DNA from: Pseudomonas sp. FP453
GTDB taxonomy: Bacteria; Pseudomonadota; Gammaproteobacteria; Pseudomonadales; Pseudomonadaceae
Direction: 5' to 3'
DNA length: 64,000 nucleotides
Assembly (NCBI RefSeq): GCF_030687495.1
Contig: NZ_CP117435.1
Coordinates: forward strand, 2,174,501-2,238,500
Shown piece by piece: positions 1 to 9,639 of the stretch. Position 1 is the first letter of the stretch; the number at the start of each line of letters is the position of its first letter. A program made the translations under genes and the position numbers. The notes under the pieces were generated by a model. It had not been told where the DNA came from. It saw only the letters and a program-made list of their open reading frames with translations, and did not search any database.

Positions 1-181
1 CGTCGAGGTGGATATGGGGCTCGACGAAGGGCGGGATCACCAGGTTGCCGGCGGCGTCGAGGTCGTCAGCTTGAAGCTCCGGCACGGTTGTTTGTGGGGT
101 GATGCTGGCAATCCTGCCGTGTTCCAGGTGCAGATCATGCAGGCCTTCACGGTTGCGCAGGCGGGCATTGATGATGTGCAT
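1..181 (-). CDS. codA: Cytosine deaminase (N-terminal part; gene runs off the window)
   Basis: The minus-strand frame starts with ATG at 181 and continues past base 1, so only about 60 residues are visible. The start MHIINARLRNREG and the segment VIPPFVEPHIHLD match the beginning of the amidohydrolase-superfamily cytosine deaminase, which converts cytosine to uracil and ammonia; the HIH pair contributes metal ligands in this family. It lies 39 bases downstream of the permease gene codB on the same strand, the usual codBA salvage operon. The assignment rests on the N-terminus plus the neighbour; the rest cannot be judged. Confidence 0.85.
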   Translation of the reverse strand, partial: MHIINARLRNREGLHDLHLEHGRIASITPQTTVPELQADDLDAAGNLVIPPFVEPHIHLD

Positions 182-220
182 GGGCAAGTTCCTCTTGGGC
201 AAAAAGCAATCAGGTGAGCA

Positions 221-1489
221 TTATGCCTCGGCGCTGGCCAATGGCGACCTTGCCCGTAGGACGGTGGTCAGCAGTATGTAGGTTATGCTCGCGGCGGCAA
301 TGCCCACCAGCGGCGCGACCCAGGGCGAATGAAATGCCAGCAGCGTGCCCACGGCGTACGCCACCAGTCCGGGCCAGTTGAACGCCGGCAGGTGTGCATC
401 CGCCAATCGTGGGTAGTGGCCGCGATAACGGTAGAAGAAGTCCGCCATGATCACCCCGCCAATCGGTGGAATCACCGTTCCCAGCAGGATCAGGTACGGC
501 ACCAGCAGGTCGTACATGCCCAGCATCGCCAGCAGGGTGCCGATCACAGCACCGACCAGGGTCACGGTTTTGCGTCGCCGAGTGCGCAACAAGTTGCAGC
601 CCGCCACGGCGAAGTTGTAGATCGTGTTGTCCTGGGTGCTCCAGATGTTGAGCAGCAACATGGCCATGGCGGCCATGGCAAATCCTTGCAGCAGCAACAC
701 CTCCACCACGTCGGGCTGCTGATAGACGATGGCGCCATACGCGCCAATCAACACCATCAGGCCATTGCCGATAAAGAAGCCAATCAGGCTGGCGAGCACT
801 GCGACTTTGGCCGAGCGCGAAAACCGCGTCCAGTTGGTCGCTTGGGTCGCACCGCTGACAAAGGTGCCGAATACCAGGGTAATCGCGGTGGACAAGTCCA
901 ACTCGCCGGTTGGCACCACCGCCAGCAGCCCATCGAGTCCGCCGACTTTTACCGTGGCCACCCACATCGATAAAAACAGCAGGATGCCCATGGCGGGTAC
1001 CGCGATATAGGACAGAATCTCCAATCCGCGATAGCCCACGTACGCCGTGGCGCAAAACACCAGGCCGAACAGCATCATCAATCCCAGCACGCTGCCCTCG
1101 CTCAGCTCGAAGTATTTGCCCAGCACCACGGCCGCCGTGGCGGTGCCCCAGGCGTACCAGCCAATCTGGGTGAAACCGAGGATCAAATCGCTGAGCCTGC
1201 TGCCCACTTCGCCAAAGCAGAAGCGCCCCATCAGCACCGAATTCAACCCGCTCTTGAAGGCGATGTAACCCAGGCCTGCGGCATAGATACCCAACAACAG
1301 GTTACCCAGGGCCACGACACCAAGCATCTCGCTGAAACTGAACGCCACGCCCAGCTTGCCGCCGGCAAACATGGTCGCGGTAAAAAACGTGAAGCCCAGC
1401 AGCACCATGGCGGTTGACGCCAGGCCCTTGCGCGCATGCAGGGGGACTTCGCTGAGGGGGTAATCATTGCCTGGTTCGTGCTGCGTCAT
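221..1489 (-). CDS. codB: Cytosine permease CodB (NCS1 family)
   Basis: A 422-residue integral membrane protein with about twelve hydrophobic segments, of normal length for the nucleobase:cation symporter-1 family. It would import cytosine with a cation for the deaminase encoded next. The ATG at 1489 was chosen because GGGAGC sits just upstream; an open frame continues 93 bases further but lacks family sequence. Segments such as QIGWYAWGTATAA and GATQATNWTRFSR are typical of CodB-type permeases. It is transcribed ahead of codA. Purine or other pyrimidine specificity is possible, but the codA neighbour favours cytosine. Confidence 0.88.
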   Translation of the reverse strand: MTQHEPGNDYPLSEVPLHARKGLASTAMVLLGFTFFTATMFAGGKLGVAFSFSEMLGVVALGNLLLGIYAAGLGYIAFKSGLNSVLMGRFCFGEVGSRLSDLILGFTQIGWYAWGTATAAVVLGKYFELSEGSVLGLMMLFGLVFCATAYVGYRGLEILSYIAVPAMGILLFLSMWVATVKVGGLDGLLAVVPTGELDLSTAITLVFGTFVSGATQATNWTRFSRSAKVAVLASLIGFFIGNGLMVLIGAYGAIVYQQPDVVEVLLLQGFAMAAMAMLLLNIWSTQDNTIYNFAVAGCNLLRTRRRKTVTLVGAVIGTLLAMLGMYDLLVPYLILLGTVIPPIGGVIMADFFYRYRGHYPRLADAHLPAFNWPGLVAYAVGTLLAFHSPWVAPLVGIAAASITYILLTTVLRARSPLASAEA

Positions 1490-1628
1490 GTGCCTTGCTC
1501 CCTGAGTCGTGACACAGAGGCAGTTGCACCGGACGTGCCAATCCGCGCGATGCTGCGGCGATACAGCTGTCGACGGGGGCAACGTCGTTCATCAGGCACG
1601 AAAGCGGTGCGCGGTGATGCAAATTGGA

Positions 1629-2252
1629 TCAGTCGAACAGCGTCTGTGTCGTCTCGCCGCGATGGAACGCGAAGGCGGCTTCCAGATCACTTTCGATGGT
1701 GCGTCCACGGGACAGTGGCGGCAATTCATCCAGGCGGAAAAAGCCCACCTCGGTGGTCTCGAACCCCGCCATCGGCGCCAACTGGTCCACACGGTCACAC
1801 AGGAAATACAGTTTGTAGAAATCCCGCACGTCCGGCCGATACAGGCCCTTGGCCTTGTGGGTGACGCTATACAGCGCCCGCGCGGTAACGGTCAGCCCGG
1901 CTTCTTCGCGAATTTCCTTGATGATGTTTTCTGCGGCGGACAAACCGATGTCGGCGTAACCGCCTGGTAACGCCCAGCAGCCATCGGTCAATTCGCGCAC
2001 CAGCAGGATCCGATCGCCCTCGATCACCGCACCGCGCACGTCGAGCATCGGCGTTGAATAGCGCTGGGCAAAGTCCGACACCAGCCCCGTGATGCGTTCC
2101 AGCGGTACGTTGCCCAACTGCGCCAGCATGCTGTGGGCAATCTCGGCGATTTCTTCCAGGCGCTCGCGTTCGAAATCGTCGGTGCAAAAGTGCAGGCCTG
2201 TAGACGCTAGCGCTTGCAGGCGCTTGGCTTGGGCCAGCCAGGTGTTTTCCAT
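1629..2252 (-). CDS. Nudix hydrolase with N-terminal Nudix-associated domain
   Basis: 207 residues. The N-terminal 60 residues form the helical domain found ahead of some Nudix enzymes (WLAQAKRLQALASTGLHF). The Nudix box GGYADIGLSAAENIIKEIREEAGL occupies roughly residues 97-120 and fits GX5EX7REUXEEXGU except that alanine-rich spacing replaces the usual first acidic context. The family hydrolyses nucleoside diphosphates linked to another moiety, often ADP-ribose-like or NADH-like compounds; the substrate cannot be read here. AGGAG precedes the ATG. It follows the acetyltransferase gene by 8 bases and is probably co-transcribed. Confidence 0.85.
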   Translation of the reverse strand: MENTWLAQAKRLQALASTGLHFCTDDFERERLEEIAEIAHSMLAQLGNVPLERITGLVSDFAQRYSTPMLDVRGAVIEGDRILLVRELTDGCWALPGGYADIGLSAAENIIKEIREEAGLTVTARALYSVTHKAKGLYRPDVRDFYKLYFLCDRVDQLAPMAGFETTEVGFFRLDELPPLSRGRTIESDLEAAFAFHRGETTQTLFD

Positions 2253-2260
2253 GGGGGCTC

Positions 2261-2701
2261 CTAAAGGGATTTACTCATGTACACGCGGCGCAGGCCGTGT
2301 TCTTCGGCCCGATGGGTTTCGACGTAGCCGCGACGTTGGTACAGCGTGAGGTTCTCAGTCATGGCTTCGTTGGTGTACAGGAAGATGGCCGCGTAGCCCG
2401 CATCGATTGCCTGGCGCTCGGCAAAATCCATCAACTGGCGCCCGAAACCAAGACCCTGGGCATCCGGGGCGACAGCCAGGTTATCCAGCAGCAGGGCGGT
2501 GCCGGCATCGGCGAGGATGATAAAACCTTGCACGCGCCCGGCGTTGTCCAGCACGTGAACCCCGCCGGCCTCGATCAACTGGCGATAGTCTTCCAGCATC
2601 GGGCCGGGTTGGCGCCCGATCCGTTCGATATAGGGCGAGTAGGCAGCCTGGACGATAGCCTCAATGGCTGCAACATCCTCAACAGTGGCGGGGCGCATCA
2701 T
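2261..2701 (-). CDS. GNAT family N-acetyltransferase
   Basis: 146 residues with the GNAT fold: N-terminal MMRPATVEDVAAI, a beta-4 region LLLDNLAVAPDAQ and the acetyl-CoA loop GLGFGRQL (Q/RxxGxG/A type), ending with YQRRGYVETHRAEE. Start ATG at 2701 follows AGGAG with 9-base spacing; the open frame upstream runs through a repeat and is not coding. The substrate is unknown. It leads a two-gene unit with the Nudix gene. Confidence 0.85.
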   Translation of the reverse strand: MMRPATVEDVAAIEAIVQAAYSPYIERIGRQPGPMLEDYRQLIEAGGVHVLDNAGRVQGFIILADAGTALLLDNLAVAPDAQGLGFGRQLMDFAERQAIDAGYAAIFLYTNEAMTENLTLYQRRGYVETHRAEEHGLRRVYMSKSL

Positions 2702-2733
2702 TACAGCGTGCTCCTGGTTAAGGGCGCTGTACT

Positions 2734-2839
2734 TGTGGCGAGGGAGCTTGCTCCCGCTGGACTGCGTAGCAGTCCCACGCTTTTCAACAAAGAGCAGGGG
2801 CCGCTTCGCGCCCCAGCGGGAGCAAGCTCCCTCGCCACA
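2734..2839. repeat. Long inverted repeat, 'TGTGGCGAGGGAGCTTGCTC' class
   Basis: The ends are perfect inverted copies (TGTGGCGAGGGAGCTTGCTC and its complement), each also containing the small self-complementary GAGCTTGCTC, with an internal GCGAAGCGGC-like hairpin. It sits upstream of the acetyltransferase gene and is shared with 46686-46817. This is a repeat class common in P. fluorescens-group intergenic DNA. Confidence 0.85.
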
Positions 2840-2862
2840 GGTGGCTTTTTCACAGTGTCGAA

Positions 2863-3219
2863 TCACTCACCGCGATAGATGCAACCGCTGGTGCAGGTCT
2901 CGTGGATACGAATCGCACTGAGTTCCGGCAGCAGGGGTTTCAATTCGGTCCAGATCCACTTGGCCAGCACTTCGCTGGTAGGGTTTTCCAGGCCGGGGAT
3001 GTCGTTGAGGTAGTTGTGGTCGAGGCGCTCATACAGCGGCTTGAAAATCGCCTTGATCTCCGAGAAGTCGCGAATCCAGCCGGTATGGGGGTCGAGGTCG
3101 CCGCTCAGGTGGATGGCCACCTTGAACGAATGCCCATGCAGGCGCCCGCATTTATGGCCGTCCGGCACGTGCGGCAGGCGGTGGGCGGACTCGAAAGTAA
3201 ATTCCTTGAAGATTTCCAC
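2863..3219 (-). CDS. queD: 6-carboxytetrahydropterin synthase QueD
   Basis: 118 residues. It converts dihydroneopterin triphosphate to 6-carboxy-tetrahydropterin, the second step to queuosine. Zinc-binding histidines appear in FESAHRL and LHGHSF, the catalytic cysteine in HKCGRLHGH, and the family end [10 protein letters not shown] is present. A GTG start at 3219 gives the usual [13 protein letters not shown] beginning and normal length; an upstream in-frame extension overlaps the patatin-like gene and has no family match. The ribosome-binding site is weak. Confidence 0.9.
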   Translation of the reverse strand: MEIFKEFTFESAHRLPHVPDGHKCGRLHGHSFKVAIHLSGDLDPHTGWIRDFSEIKAIFKPLYERLDHNYLNDIPGLENPTSEVLAKWIWTELKPLLPELSAIRIHETCTSGCIYRGE

Positions 3220-3295
3220 AGTGTTTTCAGCTCGTTCAGGTATCTGGCAGGCGGCGAGTTTAACAGCTTGCTCCGTCGCCGCGCATACCACTGGG

Positions 3296-4375
3296 TCAAA
3301 GGGCTTGCAGGTGTTCGCCCAACTGGCCGTTGTCGGCCAACGCGAGAAACTCATCCCCCAGGCGCTGGCTCTCGCTCATTGCGGTTTGCCAGTACTTGTT
3401 GCGGCTGGCGTCATCGCCGAGGAAGCGCTTGAAGTCACTGCGGTCCGGCAGTTTGCCGTGGGGCAGGCGCGCCAGGTAGTCCCTGGACGGCGCGAGCAGC
3501 AGCACGTCCTGCAAACCCTGTTGATTGCTGCGGCGCCACGGCAGGCCCTTGTCGAACCAGCCGGGGATGACCCGGTCGGTGAAGTGCGGGTACAGCACGA
3601 TGTCGTCGCCGTGGTAGGGCAGGTCGAGGTGGTAGTCCAGCAGGCCGCCATCTCGGTAGGTGCCCGCGCCGGCGCCGGGCAGGTCGCGCACGCCTTGCAT
3701 CACCATGGGGATCGAACCGGAGGCCAGCAGGGCCTGGCGCAGGTTGCCGGGCGCCAGGGCGAGGAAGCGTGACGGGAAGTCCGTCAACGGGTGCACCGGG
3801 GGCGGCTGGCGTGGGTCGTGGATGATCAGCCGCTCGAAATGCCGCGCCAGCCGCGCGCGGCCCCGCAGGTTGTCGGCAATCACCGATGACAGGCCCAGGC
3901 CCAGGCGACCCCGGTGATCATCGGCGAGCAGGCCATGGCTTTTGACCACCATGATGTTCAGGCGATAGTCCGGGTTGTCCAGCACCCGTGCATCACGGCC
4001 GGCCAGCAGGTCGTCGAGCATGCGCCGGCAGCTCTGGCTGACCTCGGCCATGGTTACGCCCTTGGCAAAACGCTGTTCGTTGTACAGGCGGCCGAGGTCC
4101 AGCAGGCCTTGCACGGGGTCGGGCAGGCAGGCACTGGCAAACCGCCAGGAGCCGATGGACGCGCCGATCAGCGCGCGTTCCCGTGGCGCGCGGGGCAGCC
4201 AGTCGCCGAACAGGGCCAGGTCCAGGCCCTGGATGCCCAACGCCTTGGGCCCGCCGGCCGCGCCGGGGAGGATGCCGACATCGGCCGGCTTCAGGCCTTG
4301 TTCGCGAATGCGCGCAAAGGCCCGTTTGCCGGCCTTGAGCGTCAGCGCGGGAAACTTGATGTGGATGGCTGTCAT
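3296..4375 (-). CDS. Patatin-like phospholipase family protein
   Basis: 359 residues. The GASIGSW motif has nucleophile Ser73 in a GxSxG context and TYRDGG supplies the DGG dyad aspartate near residue 243; GAAGGPKAL near residue 38 would be the glycine-rich oxyanion region. These are the hallmarks of patatin-type serine acyl hydrolases acting on lipids. No signal peptide is seen, so a cytosolic location is likely. It is encoded upstream of queD on the same strand with a 76-base gap. The natural substrate is unknown. Confidence 0.82.
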   Translation of the reverse strand: MTAIHIKFPALTLKAGKRAFARIREQGLKPADVGILPGAAGGPKALGIQGLDLALFGDWLPRAPRERALIGASIGSWRFASACLPDPVQGLLDLGRLYNEQRFAKGVTMAEVSQSCRRMLDDLLAGRDARVLDNPDYRLNIMVVKSHGLLADDHRGRLGLGLSSVIADNLRGRARLARHFERLIIHDPRQPPPVHPLTDFPSRFLALAPGNLRQALLASGSIPMVMQGVRDLPGAGAGTYRDGGLLDYHLDLPYHGDDIVLYPHFTDRVIPGWFDKGLPWRRSNQQGLQDVLLLAPSRDYLARLPHGKLPDRSDFKRFLGDDASRNKYWQTAMSESQRLGDEFLALADNGQLGEHLQAL

Positions 4376-4424
4376 ACCGGTCTCTGTGGCAGCAGGGGTT
4401 GGGGCAAGAATGCCATGGTGGCAA

Positions 4425-4440
4425 TTCAGTTTCAGTTAAG
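4425..4440 (+). promoter_or_regulatory. Candidate BqsR/CarR binding site
   Basis: TTCAG, six bases, then TTAAG lies 55 bases before the first PepSY gene. P. aeruginosa BqsR is reported, as I recall, to bind TTAAG-N6-TTAAG; this copy differs by one base. The 11-base period is typical of OmpR-family regulators, so it could mediate autoregulation of the downstream operon. Confidence 0.5.
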
Positions 4441-4495
4441 TTGCAGCGGTTACGGTGGCCGGCGTAGGAAAAATATCCTGAAACGGAGACTCATC

Positions 4496-4798
4496 ATGAA
4501 GCGCCTCACAGCGCTGGTCACCGCCAGTATCATGGCGTCTCTGGCGCCACAGGCCTGGGCAGTGGACCCTGACAAGCCGCTGAAATTACCCGGCACTGTT
4601 ACTATTGTCGCCTTTGATCAGCTGGAAGCCACGGCCCTGGCCCTGCATCCTGGCTCGACGCTGCTGGATACCGACCTGGATGAGGAGTATGGCAAGTACC
4701 TCTACCAAGTCGAACTGGAAGATGCCAACGGCATCGAGTGGGAAGTTGAATTGGACGCGCTCACCGGGCAGGTTCTCAAGAATCATCAGGAAACCTAA
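4496..4798 (+). CDS. Periplasmic PepSY-domain protein 1
   Basis: 100 residues with a signal peptide (about residues 1-22, cleavage after AWA) and a PepSY-like module with ALHPGSTLLDTDLDEEYGKYLYQVELEDANGIEWEVELDALTGQVL. It corresponds in position to the small PepSY gene ahead of bqsR/carR in P. aeruginosa (PA2659-like). Its stop overlaps the next start (TAATG), so translation is probably coupled. The role is unproven; PepSY proteins often bind metals or inhibit proteases. The acidic stretch DTDLDEEYG could bind a cation. Confidence 0.85.
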   Translation: MKRLTALVTASIMASLAPQAWAVDPDKPLKLPGTVTIVAFDQLEATALALHPGSTLLDTDLDEEYGKYLYQVELEDANGIEWEVELDALTGQVLKNHQET

Positions 4799-5109
4799 TG
4801 AAGGTAAATCTACGTGCCGGCAGTCGAATCGCGTTGGTGCTCCTGGCTTTTTGCTCAAGCCTGGCGGCTCGTGACCTCGATCAGGACGAAGCCTTTGCAT
4901 TGCGCCAGCAAGGGGTGATCCTGTCTTTGGAACGGCTGTTGGACCAAGCCATGGCGCGCCACCCGGGCGCCCGGTTATTGGAGGCCGAGCTTGAGAAGAA
5001 GCACGGCCAGTATGCCTATGAAGTGGAACTGGTCACCGCCGAAGGCGTGGTGCGAGAGATCAAGCTTGACGCGACCACGGGTGCGTTGATCAAAGATGAG
5101 GAAGACTGA
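4798..5109 (+). CDS. Periplasmic PepSY-domain protein 2
   Basis: 103 residues, a paralogue of the preceding protein, with signal peptide (cleavage near SLAARD) and the PepSY pattern [43 protein letters not shown]. The tandem pair may be co-sensors or outputs of the downstream two-component system. Its TGA overlaps the ATG of the response regulator gene, so the four-gene operon is tightly packed. PA2658-like by synteny. Confidence 0.85.
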   Translation: MKVNLRAGSRIALVLLAFCSSLAARDLDQDEAFALRQQGVILSLERLLDQAMARHPGARLLEAELEKKHGQYAYEVELVTAEGVVREIKLDATTGALIKDEED

Positions 5110-5777
5110 TGCGCCTGCTGCTGGTGGAAGACAACGTACCCTTGGCCGATGAACTGCTGGCCGGCCTGCAACGCCAAGGCTACGCCGTCGATTGGCTGGC
5201 CGACGGGCGCGACGCGGTGTACCAGGGCCGCAGCGAACCCTATGACCTGATCATCCTCGACCTCGGTCTGCCGGGCCTGCCGGGGCTTGACGTGCTGGCG
5301 CAGTGGCGCGCCGCCGCGCTGGCCATCCCGGTACTGGTGCTCACCGCCCGTGATTCCTGGGCCGAGCGCATCGAAGGGCTCAAGGCGGGCGCGGATGATT
5401 ACCTGAGCAAACCCTTTCATCCGGAAGAACTGTACTTGCGCATCCAGGCGTTGTTGCGCCGCTCCCACGGTCAGGCCAACCAGCCCACCCTGCAAGCGGC
5501 CGGCCTGCATCTGGATGAAGGGCGCCAGTGTGTGCTGCGCGATGGTGCGGAAATCCAGCTGACCGCCGCCGAATTCCGCCTGCTGCGCTATTTCATGCTG
5601 CACCCCGAGCAGATCCTGTCGAAAAGCCATCTGGCTGAACACCTGTATGACGGCGAAACCGAGCGCGACTCCAACGTGCTGGAGGTCCACGTCAACCACC
5701 TGCGCCGCAAGCTGGGTCGCAGTGTGATCGAAACCCGCCGTGGCCAGGGCTACCGGTTTGGCGCCAGCCCCGCATGA
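5109..5777 (+). CDS. bqsR: OmpR-family response regulator, BqsR/CarR-like
   Basis: 222 residues. Receiver domain at 1-115 with acidic pocket ED at 7-8, phospho-acceptor Asp51 (LILDLGLPG), Thr79 and Lys101 (LSKPF); winged-helix DNA-binding domain at about 125-220 ending [10 protein letters not shown]...GQGYRFG. It overlaps the sensor gene by 4 bases. The PepSY-PepSY-regulator-sensor order next to a TlpQ-like receptor and an Na+/H+ antiporter matches the PA2653-PA2659 block of P. aeruginosa, where the system responds to Fe(II) and/or Ca2+. The function here is inferred from that synteny; a PmrA/QseB-like role is the alternative. Confidence 0.82.
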   Translation: MRLLLVEDNVPLADELLAGLQRQGYAVDWLADGRDAVYQGRSEPYDLIILDLGLPGLPGLDVLAQWRAAALAIPVLVLTARDSWAERIEGLKAGADDYLSKPFHPEELYLRIQALLRRSHGQANQPTLQAAGLHLDEGRQCVLRDGAEIQLTAAEFRLLRYFMLHPEQILSKSHLAEHLYDGETERDSNVLEVHVNHLRRKLGRSVIETRRGQGYRFGASPA

Positions 5778-7096
5778 GGTCGATTCAACGGCGCCTGAGC
5801 CTGGGGCTGATCAGCGTGATGGTGATCGTCGGCATCGCCCTGGCGCAAACCAGTCTGTGGTTGTTCGAAACCGGTTTGCAGCGTTATCTGGAAGCGGGCC
5901 TGCGCAACGACAGCGAGAGCCTGCTGGTGGCGCTGGTGCGCGGCCCAGACGGTTTGCAGTTGCATGAGAAGCGCCTGTCGCCGGCGTATCAGCGCCCGTT
6001 TTCCGGGCACTATTTCCGTATCGATTTTGCCGACAAGCATTGGCGCTCCCGCTCGCTGTGGGACCAGGATCTGCCGTATCTGCCTGAGGCTGGGCTCAAG
6101 GGCAACCTGCAACTGGGCCCGGAAGGCCAGCAACTGCTGGTGCTGCGTGAGGACTACAAGCGCTTCGGCCAGGCGATTTCCATCAGCGTGGCCCAGGACT
6201 ACACGCCGGTGCGCGAAAGCTTTCGCCTGATGCGTCAGATCGGTCTGGTGCTGGGCCTGGCGGCACTGCTGCTGGTGCTGGTGTTGCAACGGGTGACCGT
6301 GCGCCGGGCCTTGCGTCCGTTGGAAACCGCACGTAACCAGATCGCCCAGCTGCAACAAGGCCAGCGCTCACAGCTCGACACCCAGGTGCCGCTGGAGCTG
6401 GAGCCGCTGGTGGCGCAGATCAACCACTTGCTGGCGCACACCGAAGACAGCCTCAAGCGCTCGCGCAACGCCCTGGGCAACCTTGGCCATGCCCTGAAAA
6501 CCCCGCTGGCGGTGCTGTTGAGTGTGGCCTCCAGCGAACAACTCAAGGACCATCCCGAACTGGCCAAGCTGTTGCGCGACCAATTGGAGCAGGTGCAACA
6601 GCGCCTCGGCCGTGAACTCAACCGCGCCCGCCTGGCCGGTGAAACCTTGCCCGGCGCCTTGTTCGACTGCGAGAAGGAGTTGCCGAGCCTGCTGGCCACG
6701 TTGAACATGATCCACGGCGAACACCTGGACCTGAGCTACCACGCAGCGCCCGGCCTGCAACTGCCGTGGGACCGTGCCGACCTGCTGGAATTGCTGGGGA
6801 ACCTGTTGGACAACGCCTGCAAATGGGCGGATGCCGACGTGCGTTTGAGCGTCAGCGAAACCGAGCGCTGTTACTTGCTGGAAGTGGAAGACGACGGCCC
6901 CGGAATCCCCGAAACCCAGCGCGACCAGGTGTTCAGCCGTGGCACGCGCCTGGACGAACAGATCGATGGCCATGGCCTGGGGTTGGGGATCGTGCGGGAT
7001 ATCGTCGAGGTGTGGGGCGGGGTGTTGCAGTTGCAGGAAAGCGAGTTGGGCGGGCTCAAGGTGCTGATCGAACTGCCCAAGCGCCAGAACGGATAA
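5774..7096 (+). CDS. bqsS: Sensor histidine kinase, BqsS/CarS-like
   Basis: 440 residues: TM1 about 10-32, periplasmic sensor about 33-153, TM2 about 156-176, HAMP to about 230, dimerisation/phosphoacceptor box GHALKTPL with His239, and ATPase domain with N box [18 protein letters not shown] and GHGLGLGI. The periplasmic region starts with R44-N-D-S-E48; I do not see an exact RExxE motif of the kind reported for Fe(II) sensing by BqsS. It is co-transcribed with bqsR. Confidence 0.82.
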   Translation: MRSIQRRLSLGLISVMVIVGIALAQTSLWLFETGLQRYLEAGLRNDSESLLVALVRGPDGLQLHEKRLSPAYQRPFSGHYFRIDFADKHWRSRSLWDQDLPYLPEAGLKGNLQLGPEGQQLLVLREDYKRFGQAISISVAQDYTPVRESFRLMRQIGLVLGLAALLLVLVLQRVTVRRALRPLETARNQIAQLQQGQRSQLDTQVPLELEPLVAQINHLLAHTEDSLKRSRNALGNLGHALKTPLAVLLSVASSEQLKDHPELAKLLRDQLEQVQQRLGRELNRARLAGETLPGALFDCEKELPSLLATLNMIHGEHLDLSYHAAPGLQLPWDRADLLELLGNLLDNACKWADADVRLSVSETERCYLLEVEDDGPGIPETQRDQVFSRGTRLDEQIDGHGLGLGIVRDIVEVWGGVLQLQESELGGLKVLIELPKRQNG

Positions 7097-7110
7097 AACA
7101 CTGATCAAAC

Positions 7111-7212
7111 TGTGGGAGCTGGCTTGCCTGCGATGGCATCAACTCAGTTTGTCTGATGTACCGAGTTGTCTGCATCGCAGGCAAGCCAGCTCCCACACAA
7201 GCCAGCTCCCGC
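7111..7212. repeat. REP pair in opposite orientation
   Basis: TGTGGGAGCTGGCTTGCCTG and its complement flank a short variable loop that itself pairs (CAACTCAG...ACCGAGTTG-like). A truncated third half copy follows at 7198-7212. It lies between the convergent bqsS and chemoreceptor genes and could act as a transcription stop or gyrase/IHF-type site. Confidence 0.85.
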
Positions 7213-7250
7213 ATTAGATCTGCTTAAGGATCAGGGCCGGTGTCGCTCAT

Positions 7251-9398
7251 TCAGACCCGGAACTGGTCCATCAACCCCTGTTGCTGATTCGCCAGGCTGT
7301 TCAACGCCTGGCTCACCCGCGCCGATTCATTGGCTTGCTCCGACAGCGACTCGGTCACATCGCGAATGGTCGCCACGTTGCTGTTGATCTCTTCGGCCAC
7401 GGCGCTTTGTTCTTCGGCGGCGCTGGCGATCTGCAGGTTCATGTCGCTGATCACCGTGACCGCCTCGCCGATCTGGCGCAGGGCGGTGACGGCCTGGCCG
7501 ACTTGTTCGACGCTGCCCTGGGCCTGGCGATAGCTGTTGCCCATGGAGCCCACCACTTCCTCGGTGCCGCTTTGCAGGTGTTCGATCACCAGGCGGGTTT
7601 CTTCCACCGATTCCTGGGTGCGGCGTGCCAGGTTGCGCACTTCATCGGCGACTACCGCAAAACCACGACCGGCTTCACCGGCGCGGGCGGCTTCGATGGC
7701 GGCGTTGAGGGCCAGCAGGTTGGTCTGCTCGGCAATGCCGCGAATCACTTCGAGCACCGAGCCGATTTTCTCGCTGTTGGCGGCCAAGCCTTCGACCTGG
7801 GCCATGGCGGTGCTCATGTCGGCCGCCAGGTTGCCAATGTTGGTGGTGGTGCGATCGATAACGGTCAGGCCTTCGCGGGTGGCCTGGTCGGCGTCGCGGG
7901 CGGCCTGTGCGGCTTGGGCCGCGCTGCGGGCGACGTCCTGGGCAGTGGCGCTCATTTCATGGGAGGCGGTGGCCACCTGGTCGACTTGGCGATACTGCTG
8001 CTCCATGCCGGCGCTGGTTTGCGTGGCAATCGCGGCGGATTGGTCGGCGGTGCCACGGGCGTCCTGCACCGAGCGCTTCACTTCGGCGATGATCGGTTGC
8101 AGTTTGTCGAGGAAGCGGTTGAACCAGCCGGCCAGTTGGCCCAGCTCGTCCTGTTTGTCGTAGGCCAGGCGGCGGGTCAGGTCGCCTTCGCCGCTGGCGA
8201 TGTCTTCGAGCATGTGCGCCACGCCGAGGATCGGCCGGGTCACGCTGCGGGCCATCAGCCACACCAGGATCAGGCCGACGACCGCCGCCAGCAAGCCCAG
8301 GCCCAGCTCCAGCAGGGTGCCCCGGGCATTGTCGGCATCCAGTTGGGTTTTCAGCGCCTCGGCGGGTGCGACCAGGACTTTTTCCGGCACATCCAGCAAC
8401 ACGCCCCACAATTTGCCATCGGGGATCGGCGCGAAGGGCGCGAGCACCTTGAGCTGATGCTCGGTACGCAGGCTGCGGATCTGTGTGCCGCTGGACAAGA
8501 AGCCGATCAGTTGCGCGCCGCTGGTGGTGTCGACCTGGTCCAGGCGCTGGCTGAGCTTGCTCGCATCCGGGCTGTAGCCGGCGAGCACGCCGGTGGGGCT
8601 GAGGATGCTGACTTGGGTCTGGCCGTCGTACAGCTTGCGGCTGGCCTGCTGGCTCACGGCCTGCAGACTGTTGAGGTTGATGTCCACCGACAGCGAAGCG
8701 ATGACTTTGCCGTTGGCCATCAGCGGGAACACGATGCTGGTCATCAGCACGTTTTGCCCGTTGATCACATAGAAGTAGGGTTCGATCACACACGGCTTGA
8801 GCGTGGTGCGCGGGCAGGTGAACCAGGCGTTGGCCTTTTCACCGCTGGGGCCGACGCTGGTGTCGGCCATGTCGCTTTCCGGCAGGGCCATCGACTCCAG
8901 TTTGCCAGGGGTCGGCTGCGACCAGTAGAGGGCGAAGCGGCCCTTGTCGTTGCTGCCCAGCTCGGCCTGGTTGGCGAACAGTTCGTCCTTGCCGTCCAGC
9001 GCGTTGGCTTCGAAGACCAGGGACAAACCGAGCAGGTCCGGGTTGGCCTGCAAGGCGGCCTTGACCTGACGGGTCAGGTCTTCGCGGGTGTCGAAGGCGT
9101 CAAGGAAGCGCTTTTCCGCCTGCTCGCGCAAGAACAGCACCTGGCGTGAAAAGCCATGACCATATTGATAGGCGTCCATGAACTGGCGACGAATGCCCAG
9201 CGCCTGGCCTTCACCCTGGGCCTCGATGCGCGCCTGGGCGGCTTCGTCGAGCATCTGCATGCTGGACGCCTTGACCTGCGTGGAACTCTGCTCCATGCGA
9301 TACAGCGACAGACCCACCAGCAGGGTCACGATTCCCAGCAGGCAAAGGCCGGCGAGCAGGGTGATTTTCCATTGAATGGACAGCTGTCTGAGGGACAT
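7251..9398 (-). CDS. Methyl-accepting chemotaxis protein, TlpQ-like
   Basis: 715 residues. TM1 at about 10-33; a large periplasmic dCache-type sensor at about 35-358 with a probable disulfide pair C195/C203; TM2 at about 361-384; HAMP about 385-440; signalling tip [20 protein letters not shown] around 549-568. No C-terminal pentapeptide tether is present. Length and the adjacent, divergently transcribed Na+/H+ antiporter match P. aeruginosa TlpQ (PA2654, a histamine/polyamine receptor) and its neighbour PA2653, so a polyamine/histamine ligand is a reasonable inference. GAGGAGC-like sequence precedes the ATG. Confidence 0.87.
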   Translation of the reverse strand: MSLRQLSIQWKITLLAGLCLLGIVTLLVGLSLYRMEQSSTQVKASSMQMLDEAAQARIEAQGEGQALGIRRQFMDAYQYGHGFSRQVLFLREQAEKRFLDAFDTREDLTRQVKAALQANPDLLGLSLVFEANALDGKDELFANQAELGSNDKGRFALYWSQPTPGKLESMALPESDMADTSVGPSGEKANAWFTCPRTTLKPCVIEPYFYVINGQNVLMTSIVFPLMANGKVIASLSVDINLNSLQAVSQQASRKLYDGQTQVSILSPTGVLAGYSPDASKLSQRLDQVDTTSGAQLIGFLSSGTQIRSLRTEHQLKVLAPFAPIPDGKLWGVLLDVPEKVLVAPAEALKTQLDADNARGTLLELGLGLLAAVVGLILVWLMARSVTRPILGVAHMLEDIASGEGDLTRRLAYDKQDELGQLAGWFNRFLDKLQPIIAEVKRSVQDARGTADQSAAIATQTSAGMEQQYRQVDQVATASHEMSATAQDVARSAAQAAQAARDADQATREGLTVIDRTTTNIGNLAADMSTAMAQVEGLAANSEKIGSVLEVIRGIAEQTNLLALNAAIEAARAGEAGRGFAVVADEVRNLARRTQESVEETRLVIEHLQSGTEEVVGSMGNSYRQAQGSVEQVGQAVTALRQIGEAVTVISDMNLQIASAAEEQSAVAEEINSNVATIRDVTESLSEQANESARVSQALNSLANQQQGLMDQFRV

Positions 9399-9639
9399 CG
9401 AGGAGCATCCTTAACCTGAAAACACAGTGAATCAGGTTATCGGCCGCTGTTTAAGATTCTTTATTATTTAAACGTTCAATTGAATGCTCAAAGCGACGCC
9501 GTTTTTTGACATGCAGCCCTGCCTGCGGCAAAGTGCGCGCCCTCTAATAAGACCTCCTTCAAGCCTGCACGCTGGCAGCCGCCTTTGGCCTGCCCTGGCG
9601 CAGGCATGCCTGTTTTTTATGTTTCTGCTTGAGGTATCC

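Noticed and set aside
7281..9149. 622-residue plus-strand open frame opposite the chemoreceptor
   Set aside because: Antisense shadow of a full-length MCP; His/Gly/Ala-rich low-quality protein.
9440..9480. TTAAG-containing A/T-rich stretch as a second BqsR site
   Set aside because: The partner half-site six bases on does not match; only one TTAAG is present.
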